From: an uncultured Gammaproteobacteria bacterium
GTDB taxonomy: Bacteria > Pseudomonadota > Gammaproteobacteria > Poriferisulfidales > GCA-002705445
DNA length: 38,975 nucleotides
Assembly (NCBI GenBank): GCA_913050095.1
Contig: CAJXAV010000010.1
Coordinates: 1-38,975, forward strand
Direction: 5' to 3'
The notes under the pieces were generated by a model. The model made no database searches. It was given only the letters and a program-made list of their open reading frames with translations, and had not been told where the DNA came from. The translations under genes were made by a program, and so were the position numbers. Of this stretch, positions 17,224-25,331 are shown one piece after another. Position 1 is the stretch's first letter. Each line of letters starts with the position of its first letter.

Positions 17224-17872
17224 TTATATTCTCTATTAAATCAATACTATCCAAAGGGTTAAAATTTTTAATTATTTGTCCCTCCTTATTTGAATCAGGA
17301 AACTTTATATAGAAAATACTCTTGATACCATTTCTAGATGCGCAATTAAGAACATTTTCACTGTCATCAACGAATAAAGTGTTCATTTTATTAAAATCTA
17401 TTGCAGTATTTAGATTATGCCAAAATCTATCATCTTCTTTTGAAAACCCATAATCTTCTGATGAAATTACTTTATCAAAGAATCCCCATAGCTGCGTTTG
17501 TGTTAATTTTATATCTAACATATCTCTTGGGCAATTTGTTAATAATATAATTCTTATTTTTCTTTTTTTTAAGTTTGTTAATAAATTGTGAGCATTTGGA
17601 AATATTTTAATTTTATTTTTTGTTTTTAAAACTTCATTTTTTAAATCAATTTCAAAAATTTTACTCCAGTAATCGAGAGAGTACCATTCAATTGTATTTT
17701 GTTTACTCTTATATATATTTTCAAATTCAATTTTTACTTTTTCAAAAGGTAATTTATTTTTTTTTGCAATTAAATTAGGTATGTGATCATGCCAAAAATA
17801 GTTATCATATGCTAAGTCTAGCAGTGTTCCATCAAGGTCTAAAAAAATCGTATCTATTGAGCTACATTTCAT
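17213..17872 (-). CDS. yrfG: HAD-family nucleotidase, YrfG-like (GMP/IMP nucleotidase)
   Basis: HAD hydrolase that dephosphorylates purine nucleoside monophosphates in the characterised E. coli relative. 219 residues with motif I FLDLDGTLLDLAYDNYFWHD, the cap segment TIEWYSLDYWSKIF, motif II IILLTNCPRD, a lysine in GFSKEDDRFWHNL, and the acidic motif TLFVDDSENVLNCA. The YFW and WYxLDYW segments are specific to the YrfG branch. Substrate preference is inferred. It is monocistronic on the minus strand, divergent from the MFS gene with 39 bases between starts. Confidence 0.85.
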   Translation of the reverse strand: MKCSSIDTIFLDLDGTLLDLAYDNYFWHDHIPNLIAKKNKLPFEKVKIEFENIYKSKQNTIEWYSLDYWSKIFEIDLKNEVLKTKNKIKIFPNAHNLLTNLKKRKIRIILLTNCPRDMLDIKLTQTQLWGFFDKVISSEDYGFSKEDDRFWHNLNTAIDFNKMNTLFVDDSENVLNCASRNGIKSIFYIKFPDSNKEGQIIKNFNPLDSIDLIENIIID

Positions 17873-17911
17873 TTAATCTATATTTATATTGTTTTATATT
17901 TTCAGGATATT

Positions 17912-19096
17912 ATGATTACAGAAAAAAAATATTCACTACTGGTTAACTTGTTATTACAAGTAATGTTCGTTGGAATATTACTTGGATTATTTAGAACAGC
18001 TCTTCCAGCATTATCTGAAAGTATATTCAATGTTCCAAAGAATTCATTTATTTTTTTAAGTACATTTATAATAGCATTTGGAATCATTAAAGGTATAGCT
18101 AATTATTATGCTGGTGTGCTTGCAGACGCCCTGAATAGAAAATTTGTTTTATTGGCGGGATGGGTAGTTGCTTTGCCAGTGCCATTTATAATTTATTTTG
18201 CATCTAATTGGTATTTCATAATATTTGCAACATTTATTATTGGTATAAACCAAGGTTTAACCTGGTCTGTTACACAAATAGCAAGTGTTGATATAACTAG
18301 AAGTGATAAAAGGGGTTTCGCAGTAGGTTTGAATGAATTTTCAGGATATTTTGGTGTGGCTATTGGCGGAATTTTAGTTAGTTACATGACTTATATTCTA
18401 CCAGTTAAAGCTGCTTTATTTTCTTTTAGTATTATATTTATATCGCTAGCATTAATATATTGTATTTTCTTAGTCGAGGATACAAAAAAGTATGCAAATA
18501 TATATTCAAATGATAGTCCAGAAAATATTTTCTATTATGTTTCATGGAAAAATAAAAAATTATTTGCATATTCTCAAGCAGGGCATGTAGAAAAGTTCTT
18601 AGATTCCTGTATATGGATCTTCTTTCCAATATATTTATTTAATAATGGTATTACATTATTACAAATAAGTTATATTGTTGGAACGTATACAATTACCTGG
18701 GGTATTTTGCAAATATTTACTGGATTATATTCTGATTATATTGGGAGAAATCTTTTAATTATTACTGGCATGCTAATATGTTCAATAGCTCTTCCACTTT
18801 GTCTATTAAGCCTAGATTTTAGTTGGTGGATTTCATGCAGTTTTTTTCTAGGTGTTGGAATGTCTTTTTTATATCCATCTATTAGCTCAGCAGTCAACGA
18901 TAATTGTGAAGATAGTTGGAGAGCTTCAGCTATAGGTATATATAGGTTCTGGCGTGATACTGGATACGCAACAGGAGCACTTGGTTTAGGCATAGTGACT
19001 AGTTTAACTAATGTAGAATTTGGGTTTGTATTTGTTTCGTTTAGTATGTTGGTATCAACTCTAATTTTAATATTAACATTGAGGAAGTATGGGTAA
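17912..19096 (+). CDS. MFS transporter
   Basis: 394-residue inner-membrane carrier with about twelve hydrophobic helices. The first half has the loop 2-3 signature GVLADALNRKFVLLAGW (motif A type, GxxADxxxRK) and TRSDKRGFAVGLNEFSGYFG; the second half has the matching GLYSDYIGRNLLIITG. It starts at an ATG with AGGAT upstream. The last 8 bases overlap the DUF2237 gene. Substrate cannot be told from the sequence; sugar-phosphate, drug and metabolite carriers all share these motifs. Confidence 0.88.
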   Translation: MITEKKYSLLVNLLLQVMFVGILLGLFRTALPALSESIFNVPKNSFIFLSTFIIAFGIIKGIANYYAGVLADALNRKFVLLAGWVVALPVPFIIYFASNWYFIIFATFIIGINQGLTWSVTQIASVDITRSDKRGFAVGLNEFSGYFGVAIGGILVSYMTYILPVKAALFSFSIIFISLALIYCIFLVEDTKKYANIYSNDSPENIFYYVSWKNKKLFAYSQAGHVEKFLDSCIWIFFPIYLFNNGITLLQISYIVGTYTITWGILQIFTGLYSDYIGRNLLIITGMLICSIALPLCLLSLDFSWWISCSFFLGVGMSFLYPSISSAVNDNCEDSWRASAIGIYRFWRDTGYATGALGLGIVTSLTNVEFGFVFVSFSMLVSTLILILTLRKYG

Positions 19097-19469
19097 TAAT
19101 AAATTTAACAAAAATGTTTACGGTGAAGCCATAGAAGTTTGCTGTGAAGAAACAATGACAGGCTATTTAAGAAATGGACTATGTGAAACATCTGATGATG
19201 ATGTTGGAAGTCATACAGTTTGTGCAAAAGTTACAAAAGAATTTTTAGATTATTCTAAGAACAAAGGAAATGATTTAATAACTCCCAGACCGGAGTTTAA
19301 TTTTCCAGGACTTAAAGAAGGTGATAAATGGTGTGTCTGCGCAGGAAGGTGGTTAGAAGCATTAAATGATGGTGTTGCTCCTCCAATATTAATAAAAAGT
19401 ACAAATGCCAAAGCATTGGAAATAATAAGTATCGAATTATTAAGGAAATATGCTATAGATCTACTTTAA
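19089..19469 (+). CDS. DUF2237 family protein
   Basis: 126-residue soluble protein of unknown function. It has the full family pattern: MTGYLRNGLCETSDDDVGSH, VCAKVTKEFLDYSKNKGNDL, TPRPEFNFPGLKEGDKWCVC, AGRWLEAL, and a C-terminal helix. Conserved Cys residues (in VCCEE, NGLCET, HTVCAK, WCVC) hint at metal or redox chemistry but prove nothing. Translationally coupled to the MFS gene by an 8-base overlap, so the two may act together. Confidence 0.85.
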   Translation: MGNNKFNKNVYGEAIEVCCEETMTGYLRNGLCETSDDDVGSHTVCAKVTKEFLDYSKNKGNDLITPRPEFNFPGLKEGDKWCVCAGRWLEALNDGVAPPILIKSTNAKALEIISIELLRKYAIDLL

Positions 19470-19510
19470 TAGAATTTAGAAATAATAGAAATTAAATAGT
19501 ATATAGATGA

Positions 19511-19586
19511 TGGTGGCTCGGGGCAGAATCGAACTGCCGACACGAGGATTTTCAGTCCACTGCTCTACCAACTGAGCTACCAAGCC
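19511..19586 (-). tRNA. tRNA-Phe (GAA), CCA encoded
   Basis: The minus strand folds into a 76-base cloverleaf. The acceptor stem is GGCTTGG with CCGAGCC (one G-U pair), the D stem GCTC/GAGC, the anticodon loop CTGAAAA with GAA, and the T stem GGCAG/CTGCC around TTCGATT, then A and CCA. The anticodon stem GTGGA/TCCTC has a U28-U42 mismatch (window bases 19559 and 19545), where relatives usually have a Watson-Crick pair. Confidence 0.96.
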
Positions 19587-19891
19587 TTCAATCATTTATA
19601 AAATTTTTTAGAAAAAAGTGAGTATACACTAATAGGCTAGTAGATGAAGTTTAGTTTCATAAAAATATTTGTGAAAAAATGCTTGGCTTTGTTAAATATT
19701 AGTCTATTATTATATTTAAATAAATAATAATGCTTATCATTCACATAAAAAAAATGAATATAATCAATTACTTATTTTACGTAAAATGTACAGATTTTGC
19801 ATACAATTAAGGGTTTATTTTTTAAATTAATTGACTAGAATGACTAATGTACAAAAAATATATTTTAATAATAACTCGAGGAAAAAACGAT
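19587..19891 (+). promoter_or_regulatory. Long AT-rich leader/promoter region of the proteorhodopsin gene
   Basis: 305 bases between tRNA-Phe and the rhodopsin start, unusually long for this compact sequence. No convincing ORF. Promoter-like pieces include TACAAT at 19802-19807 and TTGACT at 19831-19836, but neither has an ideal partner. A ribosome site GAGGA (19877-19881) sits 10 bases before the ATG at 19892. The minus-strand promoter of tRNA-Phe should lie at the left end. A perfect palindrome at 19774-19787 is listed separately. Confidence 0.6.
19774..19787. repeat. 14-bp perfect palindrome upstream of proteorhodopsin
   Basis: ATTTTACGTAAAAT is its own reverse complement and lies about 15 bases upstream of the TACAAT -10-like element, where an operator or activator site would sit. 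The symmetric ACGT core suits a dimeric DNA-binding protein. AT-richness makes chance palindromes common, so function is only suggested. Confidence 0.4.
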
Positions 19892-20668
19892 ATGATTAAA
19901 TTATTAGATTTTAGCAAAAAACTTTTTGCAACACTTCTAGTAGTAATCTCTTTGCCAGCAATATCACTAGCAGGTGGTCACAGCAGTGGCTTAAGTCCTG
20001 ATGATACGGTTGGGGTTACTTTCTGGATAATTTCCATTGCTATGGTCGCATCTACTGTATTCTTTCTTATTGAAAGAGACAGAGTAAGCGCTAAATGGAA
20101 AACATCATTAACAGTTGTAGGTTTGGTTACATTAATCGCTGCAGTGCACTACTTCTACATGAGAGAAGTTTGGGTATCTACAGGAGATTCACCAACAGTT
20201 TTAAGATACATAGATTGGTTATTAACTGTACCTCTACAAATGATTGAATTCTACTTGATTCTAGCAGCTGTCACAGTTGTTTCTGCAGGAGTCTTCTGGA
20301 GACTATTAATAGGTACATTAGTAATGCTTGTTGGTGGTTTCGCTGGAGAAGCAGGAATGATGTCTGCAATGACAGGTTTTATCATAGGGATGATCGGTTG
20401 GTTATACATTCTTTATGAGATCTTTGCTGGTGAAGCAAGTAAAGCTAACGCAGCTAGCGGAAGTGCAGCATGTCAAACAGCTTTCGGCGCTATGCGTTTA
20501 ATTGTTACAGTAGGTTGGGCTATTTATCCTCTAGGCTACTTCTTAGGCTACTTAGCAGGTGGAACAGACCCAGCAACAGTAAACATTGTTTACAACTTAG
20601 CTGACTTTGTTAATAAAATCGCATTCGGTGTGATTATTTGGGCAGCAGCTGTAAAAGAATCTGCGTAA
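19892..20668 (+). CDS. Proteorhodopsin, blue-tuned light-driven proton pump
   Basis: Seven-helix retinal protein that pumps protons out of the cell in light. 258 residues from the ATG at 19892, which has GAGGA upstream; the ATG at 19847 would put 15 odd residues before the signal peptide. Signal peptide about residues 1-27 (ending PAISLA). Key residues, with standard proteorhodopsin numbers in brackets: His86 (75), counter-ion Asp108 (97) in RYIDWLLTVPL, Gln116 (105) which tunes to blue, donor Glu119 (108), Schiff-base Lys242 (231) in DFVNKIAFG. The residue set D/Q/E is that of a proton pump, not a sodium or chloride pump. Followed by a strong terminator, then the retinal-synthesis genes. Confidence 0.98.
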   Translation: MIKLLDFSKKLFATLLVVISLPAISLAGGHSSGLSPDDTVGVTFWIISIAMVASTVFFLIERDRVSAKWKTSLTVVGLVTLIAAVHYFYMREVWVSTGDSPTVLRYIDWLLTVPLQMIEFYLILAAVTVVSAGVFWRLLIGTLVMLVGGFAGEAGMMSAMTGFIIGMIGWLYILYEIFAGEASKANAASGSAACQTAFGAMRLIVTVGWAIYPLGYFLGYLAGGTDPATVNIVYNLADFVNKIAFGVIIWAAAVKESA

Positions 20669-20690
20669 GTAGTTTCTATATGTTTTATAA

Positions 20691-20721
20691 AAGGCTCACT
20701 ATTTTAGTGAGCCTTTTTTTT
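20691..20721 (+). terminator. Rho-independent terminator after proteorhodopsin
   Basis: Perfect 11-bp stem AAGGCTCACTA (20691-20701) with TAGTGAGCCTT (20705-20715), a TTT loop, and a run of eight T. It stands between proteorhodopsin and crtI, which lies on the same strand only 20 bases further. The chromophore genes therefore need read-through or their own promoter. Confidence 0.93.
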
Positions 20722-20741
20722 ATTTCTAGTATTATACTTAT

Positions 20742-22214
20742 ATGAAAAAAATTATTGTTATTGGATCTGGATTTGGTGGGCTTTCAATTGCAGCAAGACT
20801 AAAAAGTAAAGGGTTTGATGTAAAACTTCTTGAAAAGCAGGCCGATTTAGGTGGAAGAGCAAGAACCTTCATTCATAATGGCTATAAATATGATGCAGGT
20901 CCAACTGTAATAACAGCGCCCTATTTGATAGAGGAGCTGTTTGCTATGAATCAAGAAAAATTAAGCGATTATGTAAATTTACTACCTGTAAAACCGTGGT
21001 ATAGATTTTTATTTGATAACGGCGAATATTTGGACTATGGAGAAAAATTAGGTCTTACAGTAAAGGAAATAAAGTCGAAATACGGTTATCAAAACGCAGT
21101 TTCTTATATAAAATTATTAAAACATAGTAAGAGAATATTTAATAAAGCTTACACAGAGTTATCTGACCAACCTTTCGAAACAATTGGTAGCATGTTGAAA
21201 CATTTGCCAGAGCTAATAAGAATTAGATTTGATAGATCTGTTTACCAATCAGTAGATAAATTTATTGGTAATAAGAATTTAAACCAAGCTTTAAGCATGC
21301 ATCCTCTATTAGTTGGGGGAAATCCTTATAGTACAACTTCTATATATCTTTTAATTCAATATTTAGAATGGAAATGGGGTGTTTTTTATTCAGAGGGCGG
21401 AACAGGAAAAATAGTTGATGGTCTAGAAAGAATTTTGGAAAAAAATAGTGTAGATATAAAAAAAAATACAGAAGCAAAAAAAATTATTTATAAAAAAAAT
21501 AGAGTTGTAGGTGTTGAGACAGATAAAGAAGTCTTGCATTGTGATGGAGTAGTTTGTAACTCTGATCCTACATATACATATGAGAAACTTCTAGGTTTTA
21601 AGCCGAAGAAAGTATCAAATAGATTTAATTTAAAGCATTCAATGAGTCTTTTCGTATTGTATTTTTCAACAAAAAAAATATATAAAGACGTGCAACACCA
21701 TACGATAATTTTTAGTAGAAGACACCATGATTTGCTAAATGACATATTTAATAAAAAAATATTTATTAATGACCCTAGTCTATATTTGCACAGACCTGGC
21801 GCAACAGATCCAAGTATGATACAAAATAATAACGATACTTTTTATGTTCTGGCACCAGTGCCAAATAATCTTGGAAATGTGAATTGGTCAGAAAGAGCCG
21901 AAGAATTCTCAAATATAATAATAAAAACTCTTCAAGAAAAAATTATGCCAGAATTATCAGAAAATATTGTTGATAGTTTTTACATAACACCAGATTATTT
22001 TGAGCACGAGTTAAATACATATGCAGGAAGTGGTTTTGGAATTCAACCTGTTTTCACTCAGTCGGCATACTTTAGATACGGAAATAAATCGTTGGAAACA
22101 GGTGGCCTGTATTTTGTCGGCGCAAGTACTCATCCAGGAGCCGGCATACCAGGAGTATTATCAACATCAAAAGTAACAGAAAAATTAATACTACGAGATT
22201 ATGGAAATAATTGA
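20742..22214 (+). CDS. crtI: Phytoene desaturase (phytoene to lycopene)
   Basis: FAD enzyme that introduces the double bonds turning phytoene into lycopene. 490 residues. N-terminal dinucleotide fold IVIGSGFGGLSIAARL and LLEKQADLGGRARTF; middle YDAGPTVITAPYLIEELF and GGNPYSTTSIYLLIQYLEWKWG; C-terminal TYAGSGFGIQPVFTQSAYFR and LYFVGASTHPGAGIPGVLSTSKV, the bacterial carotenoid dehydrogenase signature. The start is 20 bases past the terminator T-run. Its end overlaps crtB by 14 bases. Confidence 0.96.
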   Translation: MKKIIVIGSGFGGLSIAARLKSKGFDVKLLEKQADLGGRARTFIHNGYKYDAGPTVITAPYLIEELFAMNQEKLSDYVNLLPVKPWYRFLFDNGEYLDYGEKLGLTVKEIKSKYGYQNAVSYIKLLKHSKRIFNKAYTELSDQPFETIGSMLKHLPELIRIRFDRSVYQSVDKFIGNKNLNQALSMHPLLVGGNPYSTTSIYLLIQYLEWKWGVFYSEGGTGKIVDGLERILEKNSVDIKKNTEAKKIIYKKNRVVGVETDKEVLHCDGVVCNSDPTYTYEKLLGFKPKKVSNRFNLKHSMSLFVLYFSTKKIYKDVQHHTIIFSRRHHDLLNDIFNKKIFINDPSLYLHRPGATDPSMIQNNNDTFYVLAPVPNNLGNVNWSERAEEFSNIIIKTLQEKIMPELSENIVDSFYITPDYFEHELNTYAGSGFGIQPVFTQSAYFRYGNKSLETGGLYFVGASTHPGAGIPGVLSTSKVTEKLILRDYGNN

Positions 22215-23052
22215 TAATAAAAATATAATATATAAAAATAGCAAATCCTTCTTTTGGGCTAGCAAGTTTCTTCCTAGTAAGATTTTAGAAAAAGTAATAA
22301 ATATATATTCATTTTGCAGAACGCAAGATGACAGAGTTGACGAAGGAATAGATTTTGAAGATCCTAGCGAAATTATTAAATTACAAGAATTATTAAAATC
22401 TTATGGCATAGGAGATAATTTATTAAACGAATTAATATCTGGAGTTAATTCAGACAAAGACTTTATAAGATACGAAAATAATTCAGAATTACTTAGATAC
22501 TGCTATAAAGTAGCAGGAGTTGTCGGACTAATGATGACTAATGCTTTAGAAATAGATAATAAAGAGGCCAAATACTTTGCAATAGACTTAGGTATTGCAA
22601 TGCAACTTACAAATATATCTAGGGACGTCATGCAGGACTATAAAAAAAATAGAATATATTTGCCAAAGAATACAAGAATTGATAGTAGTATTTTTGAGGA
22701 TATGAATAAAAAAAATGAAGTAAAAATAAATAAAAATGTAAGAGGTTTATTAATAAAAGCTGATATATATTATAAAAGCTCATTAAATGGAATTAGATAT
22801 ATACCTGTTAAATCACGAATAGCAATTCTTGTTGCATTAAGAATATATCAAGCAATAGGGCTAAAAATAAAAAAAACAGGAACAAAATTTTTATATGAAA
22901 ACATATATGTTACAAGAGCTGAAAAAATTATTATAGTATTTAAAGCAATAATAGAGTTTTTAATTTTTTTTATTTTCCCTGTACATAGAGAAAAACATAA
23001 CGCAAAACTACATGAATCGTTATTAGGATTGTCAGATGTCAATACAAGATAA
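22201..23052 (+). CDS. crtB: Phytoene synthase
   Basis: Condenses two geranylgeranyl diphosphates head to head into phytoene. 283 residues. The N-terminal SKSFFWASKFLP is followed by the first Asp-rich motif in FCRTQDDRVDEG, then VAGVVGLMMTNAL, and the second motif in QLTNISRDVMQDYKKNRIYL PK. The metal-binding Asp residues are all present. Overlaps crtI by 14 bases and crtY by 17. The GGPP it needs must come from a prenyltransferase outside the window, since no crtE is here. Confidence 0.96.
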   Translation: MEIIDNKNIIYKNSKSFFWASKFLPSKILEKVINIYSFCRTQDDRVDEGIDFEDPSEIIKLQELLKSYGIGDNLLNELISGVNSDKDFIRYENNSELLRYCYKVAGVVGLMMTNALEIDNKEAKYFAIDLGIAMQLTNISRDVMQDYKKNRIYLPKNTRIDSSIFEDMNKKNEVKINKNVRGLLIKADIYYKSSLNGIRYIPVKSRIAILVALRIYQAIGLKIKKTGTKFLYENIYVTRAEKIIIVFKAIIEFLIFFIFPVHREKHNAKLHESLLGLSDVNTR

Positions 23053-24172
23053 GTACGATTTTATTATTATAGGCGCAGGGTGTGCGGGATTAAGCTTAGC
23101 ATATAGACTTATAGACAAAAAATTTAAAGTATGTATTTTAGAATCATCTTCAGATATATATAAAAAAAATAAATTATGGTCTTTTTGGGATATTTATAAA
23201 ACACCATTTAATCACCTAATACAAAAAAAGTGGAATTACTTATTAATAAAAAATTGTTCTGATACCGTAAAAATAAATTGTAACAATTATAAATATCAAA
23301 GTATAAATTCACATGATTTCAATAATTATATTTTAAAAAAAATAAAAAAAAATAAAAACATTAATATAGAATATTCGTCTAAAGTAGAGAAAATTTCTCA
23401 AAGGAATAAAATAGTATACGTCAAGACAGATAAAAAAGAATTAAAATGTAATCATGTTTTTGATAGTAGGCCAGAAAATAAAAAAATTTACATGACACAG
23501 CAATTTTTCGGTGCATATATTAGATCAGATAATGAAATTTTTGATGATAATTATCCAATATTAATGGAATTTTCTAACACTAAAAATAACTTCCATTTTA
23601 TGTATTTTCTTCCTTTTTCAAAAAAAACAGCCTTAATAGAATCGACTTATTTTTCATCAAACAAGGAAAGTAAGAATTTAGACGAAAATTATATTAACAA
23701 ATATATGGAAAATAACTATAAAAATGAAGGATTTGTGATCGAGAAAAAAGAATTTGGCATGATACCAATGGACGTAAATATAAATGGAGAATCTTATAAT
23801 TACATAACAAAAATTGGATCAAACTCAGGAGTTACAAGAGCAAGTACAGGGTATACATTTATTAATATACAGAAACAATGTGATGGTTTGATAAAAAAAA
23901 TACTTAAAAATGATAAAAATATAAGAACACGTAAAAATTTTCATTCACTTCTATTACGTAAAATGGACAGTGTATATCTAAATATAGTAAAAGATGATCC
24001 TGCATACATGAAGAGCGCATTAATAAAATTATTTAAAACAAAACACCATAATGCACAAATAAGATTTTTATCAGATATACCAAGTATTCTTGACATTATT
24101 AAAATAATATTTTATTTGCCGAAAAAAAAATTTTTACTATATGCCATCGGAATAAAAGAAAAAAATGATTAA
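23036..24172 (+). CDS. crtY: Lycopene beta-cyclase
   Basis: Closes both ends of lycopene to give beta-carotene. 378 residues of the CrtY type. FAD fold DFIIIGAGCAGLSLAYRL, KLWSFWDIY (family pattern W-x-F-W/H), FDSRPENKK, QQFFGAYI, FMYFLPFSKKTALIESTYFS, and GSNSGVTRASTGYTFINIQK, matching the family's G-x-x-G-x-x-x-P/A-S/T-G-Y run. Very AT-rich and Lys/Asn-rich even by local standards. Overlaps crtB by 17 bases and blh by 8. Confidence 0.94.
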   Translation: MSIQDKYDFIIIGAGCAGLSLAYRLIDKKFKVCILESSSDIYKKNKLWSFWDIYKTPFNHLIQKKWNYLLIKNCSDTVKINCNNYKYQSINSHDFNNYILKKIKKNKNINIEYSSKVEKISQRNKIVYVKTDKKELKCNHVFDSRPENKKIYMTQQFFGAYIRSDNEIFDDNYPILMEFSNTKNNFHFMYFLPFSKKTALIESTYFSSNKESKNLDENYINKYMENNYKNEGFVIEKKEFGMIPMDVNINGESYNYITKIGSNSGVTRASTGYTFINIQKQCDGLIKKILKNDKNIRTRKNFHSLLLRKMDSVYLNIVKDDPAYMKSALIKLFKTKHHNAQIRFLSDIPSILDIIKIIFYLPKKKFLLYAIGIKEKND

Positions 24173-25064
24173 TAAAATTGATTTAATACATAAAAAATTT
24201 TTTATATCTTTAAGTACAGTTTGTATATTATTTAGCTATTTTTTTTCAGGAAGTATATCAATAAATGGCATACAAACTTACATTCTTTTTTTCTTTGTCT
24301 CAATTATAGGCATACCGCATGGTTTTTTTGATTTTTCTATCGGAAGAAAAATTTTTAAAAAATTTACAACTAAGTGGTTTATATACTTTTCTTTATCTTA
24401 TATATTAATATTATTAATATATTTAGTTGCATGGGTATATGCACCAGGCATATCGCTTCTATTTTTTTTGCTATTGGCAGCCTATCATTTTGGTTATGAG
24501 GATAATAATTATCTTTTTGAAAAAAAACATATATATATAAATTTAAATATTTTTATAAAAGGAATAATAATTGTATTCACACCAATAATATTTCATTTTG
24601 AGCAAGTTTCTGAATTGTTTTCTTTACTAATAAATAGTCCTGTGAAGAACATAGAGTTTACTATGACTCAAAAAATGTTATTTATTACTTTATCAGTTTT
24701 TCATATTCTATTAGAAAGAAATAGAAATTATTTATTCAAAATTGAGGCACTTATATGTTTTTGTAATTTTATTATTTTGCCGCCACTTATATCTTTTACA
24801 ATTTATTTTTGTTTTCTACACTCTATTAGGCACTTTATTGAGTCAATATATATTTCAAATCTAGTACCTAACAATTTTACTATTAAAAAATTTTTAGTCA
24901 CAATAATTTTATTTTCTTTAGTTATTTCTTTTTTATTGACAATATTGCTTTCTAACTATCTTAAAATTACAGTTTACGATGCAATAATAAAATATGTGTT
25001 TATATCATTGGCATGCCTAACTTTGCCACACATGATTTTTAATATGATCCCATATAAAAAATAA
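24165..25064 (+). CDS. blh: Beta-carotene 15,15'-dioxygenase, Brp/Blh family
   Basis: Cleaves beta-carotene into two retinals, the rhodopsin chromophore. 299-residue integral membrane protein with about seven to eight helices. Expected iron-ligand His motifs are seen: IIGIPHGFFDFSIGR, AAYHFGYEDNN, FLHSIRHFIESIY, and LTLPHMIFNMI near the C-terminus. Last gene of the carotenoid set; the stop is 3 bases from that of the opposing yggX. No terminator hairpin is evident in the gap. Confidence 0.94.
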   Translation: MINKIDLIHKKFFISLSTVCILFSYFFSGSISINGIQTYILFFFVSIIGIPHGFFDFSIGRKIFKKFTTKWFIYFSLSYILILLIYLVAWVYAPGISLLFFLLLAAYHFGYEDNNYLFEKKHIYINLNIFIKGIIIVFTPIIFHFEQVSELFSLLINSPVKNIEFTMTQKMLFITLSVFHILLERNRNYLFKIEALICFCNFIILPPLISFTIYFCFLHSIRHFIESIYISNLVPNNFTIKKFLVTIILFSLVISFLLTILLSNYLKITVYDAIIKYVFISLACLTLPHMIFNMIPYKK

Positions 25065-25067
25065 TAT

Positions 25068-25331
25068 CTATTCAGGCTTAAATTCTTTTGGAACATCAGA
25101 GCCATCACCAAATAAAAATTTCTCCATTTCCTCTTCTAAAAATGTGCGGGCTTTTGGCTCAATGGGTGTAAGCCTATATTCATTTATTAACATTGTCATA
25201 TGTTTTAACCATAATGCCCAAGCTTCTTTTGATATATTTTCATATATCTTTTTACCTATATCACCAGGATAATTAGGCCTATCTAAGCCTTCAAGCTCTT
25301 TTTTTAATTTTGAGCACATTACTTTTCTCAT
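25068..25331 (-). CDS. yggX: YggX-type Fe(2+)-trafficking / oxidative-damage protection protein
   Basis: Small cytoplasmic protein linked to iron handling and protection of Fe-S clusters. 87 residues (E. coli 91) with MCSKLKKELEGLDRPNYPGD (Cys6 matches the conserved Cys), GKKIYENISKEAWALWLKHM, TMLINEYRL, and LEEEMEKFLFG. The start ATG lies 41 bases inside the mutY 3' end with AGAGG about 10 bases upstream. mutY-yggX adjacency is standard in gammaproteobacteria and logical, since MutY is an Fe-S enzyme. Confidence 0.95.
   Translation of the reverse strand: MRKVMCSKLKKELEGLDRPNYPGDIGKKIYENISKEAWALWLKHMTMLINEYRLTPIEPKARTFLEEEMEKFLFGDGSDVPKEFKPE

Noticed and set aside
19847-19891. Earlier ATG start for proteorhodopsin
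   Set aside because: It would add 15 residues ahead of a normal signal peptide and lacks a ribosome site, whereas the ATG at 19892 has GAGGA at the right distance.
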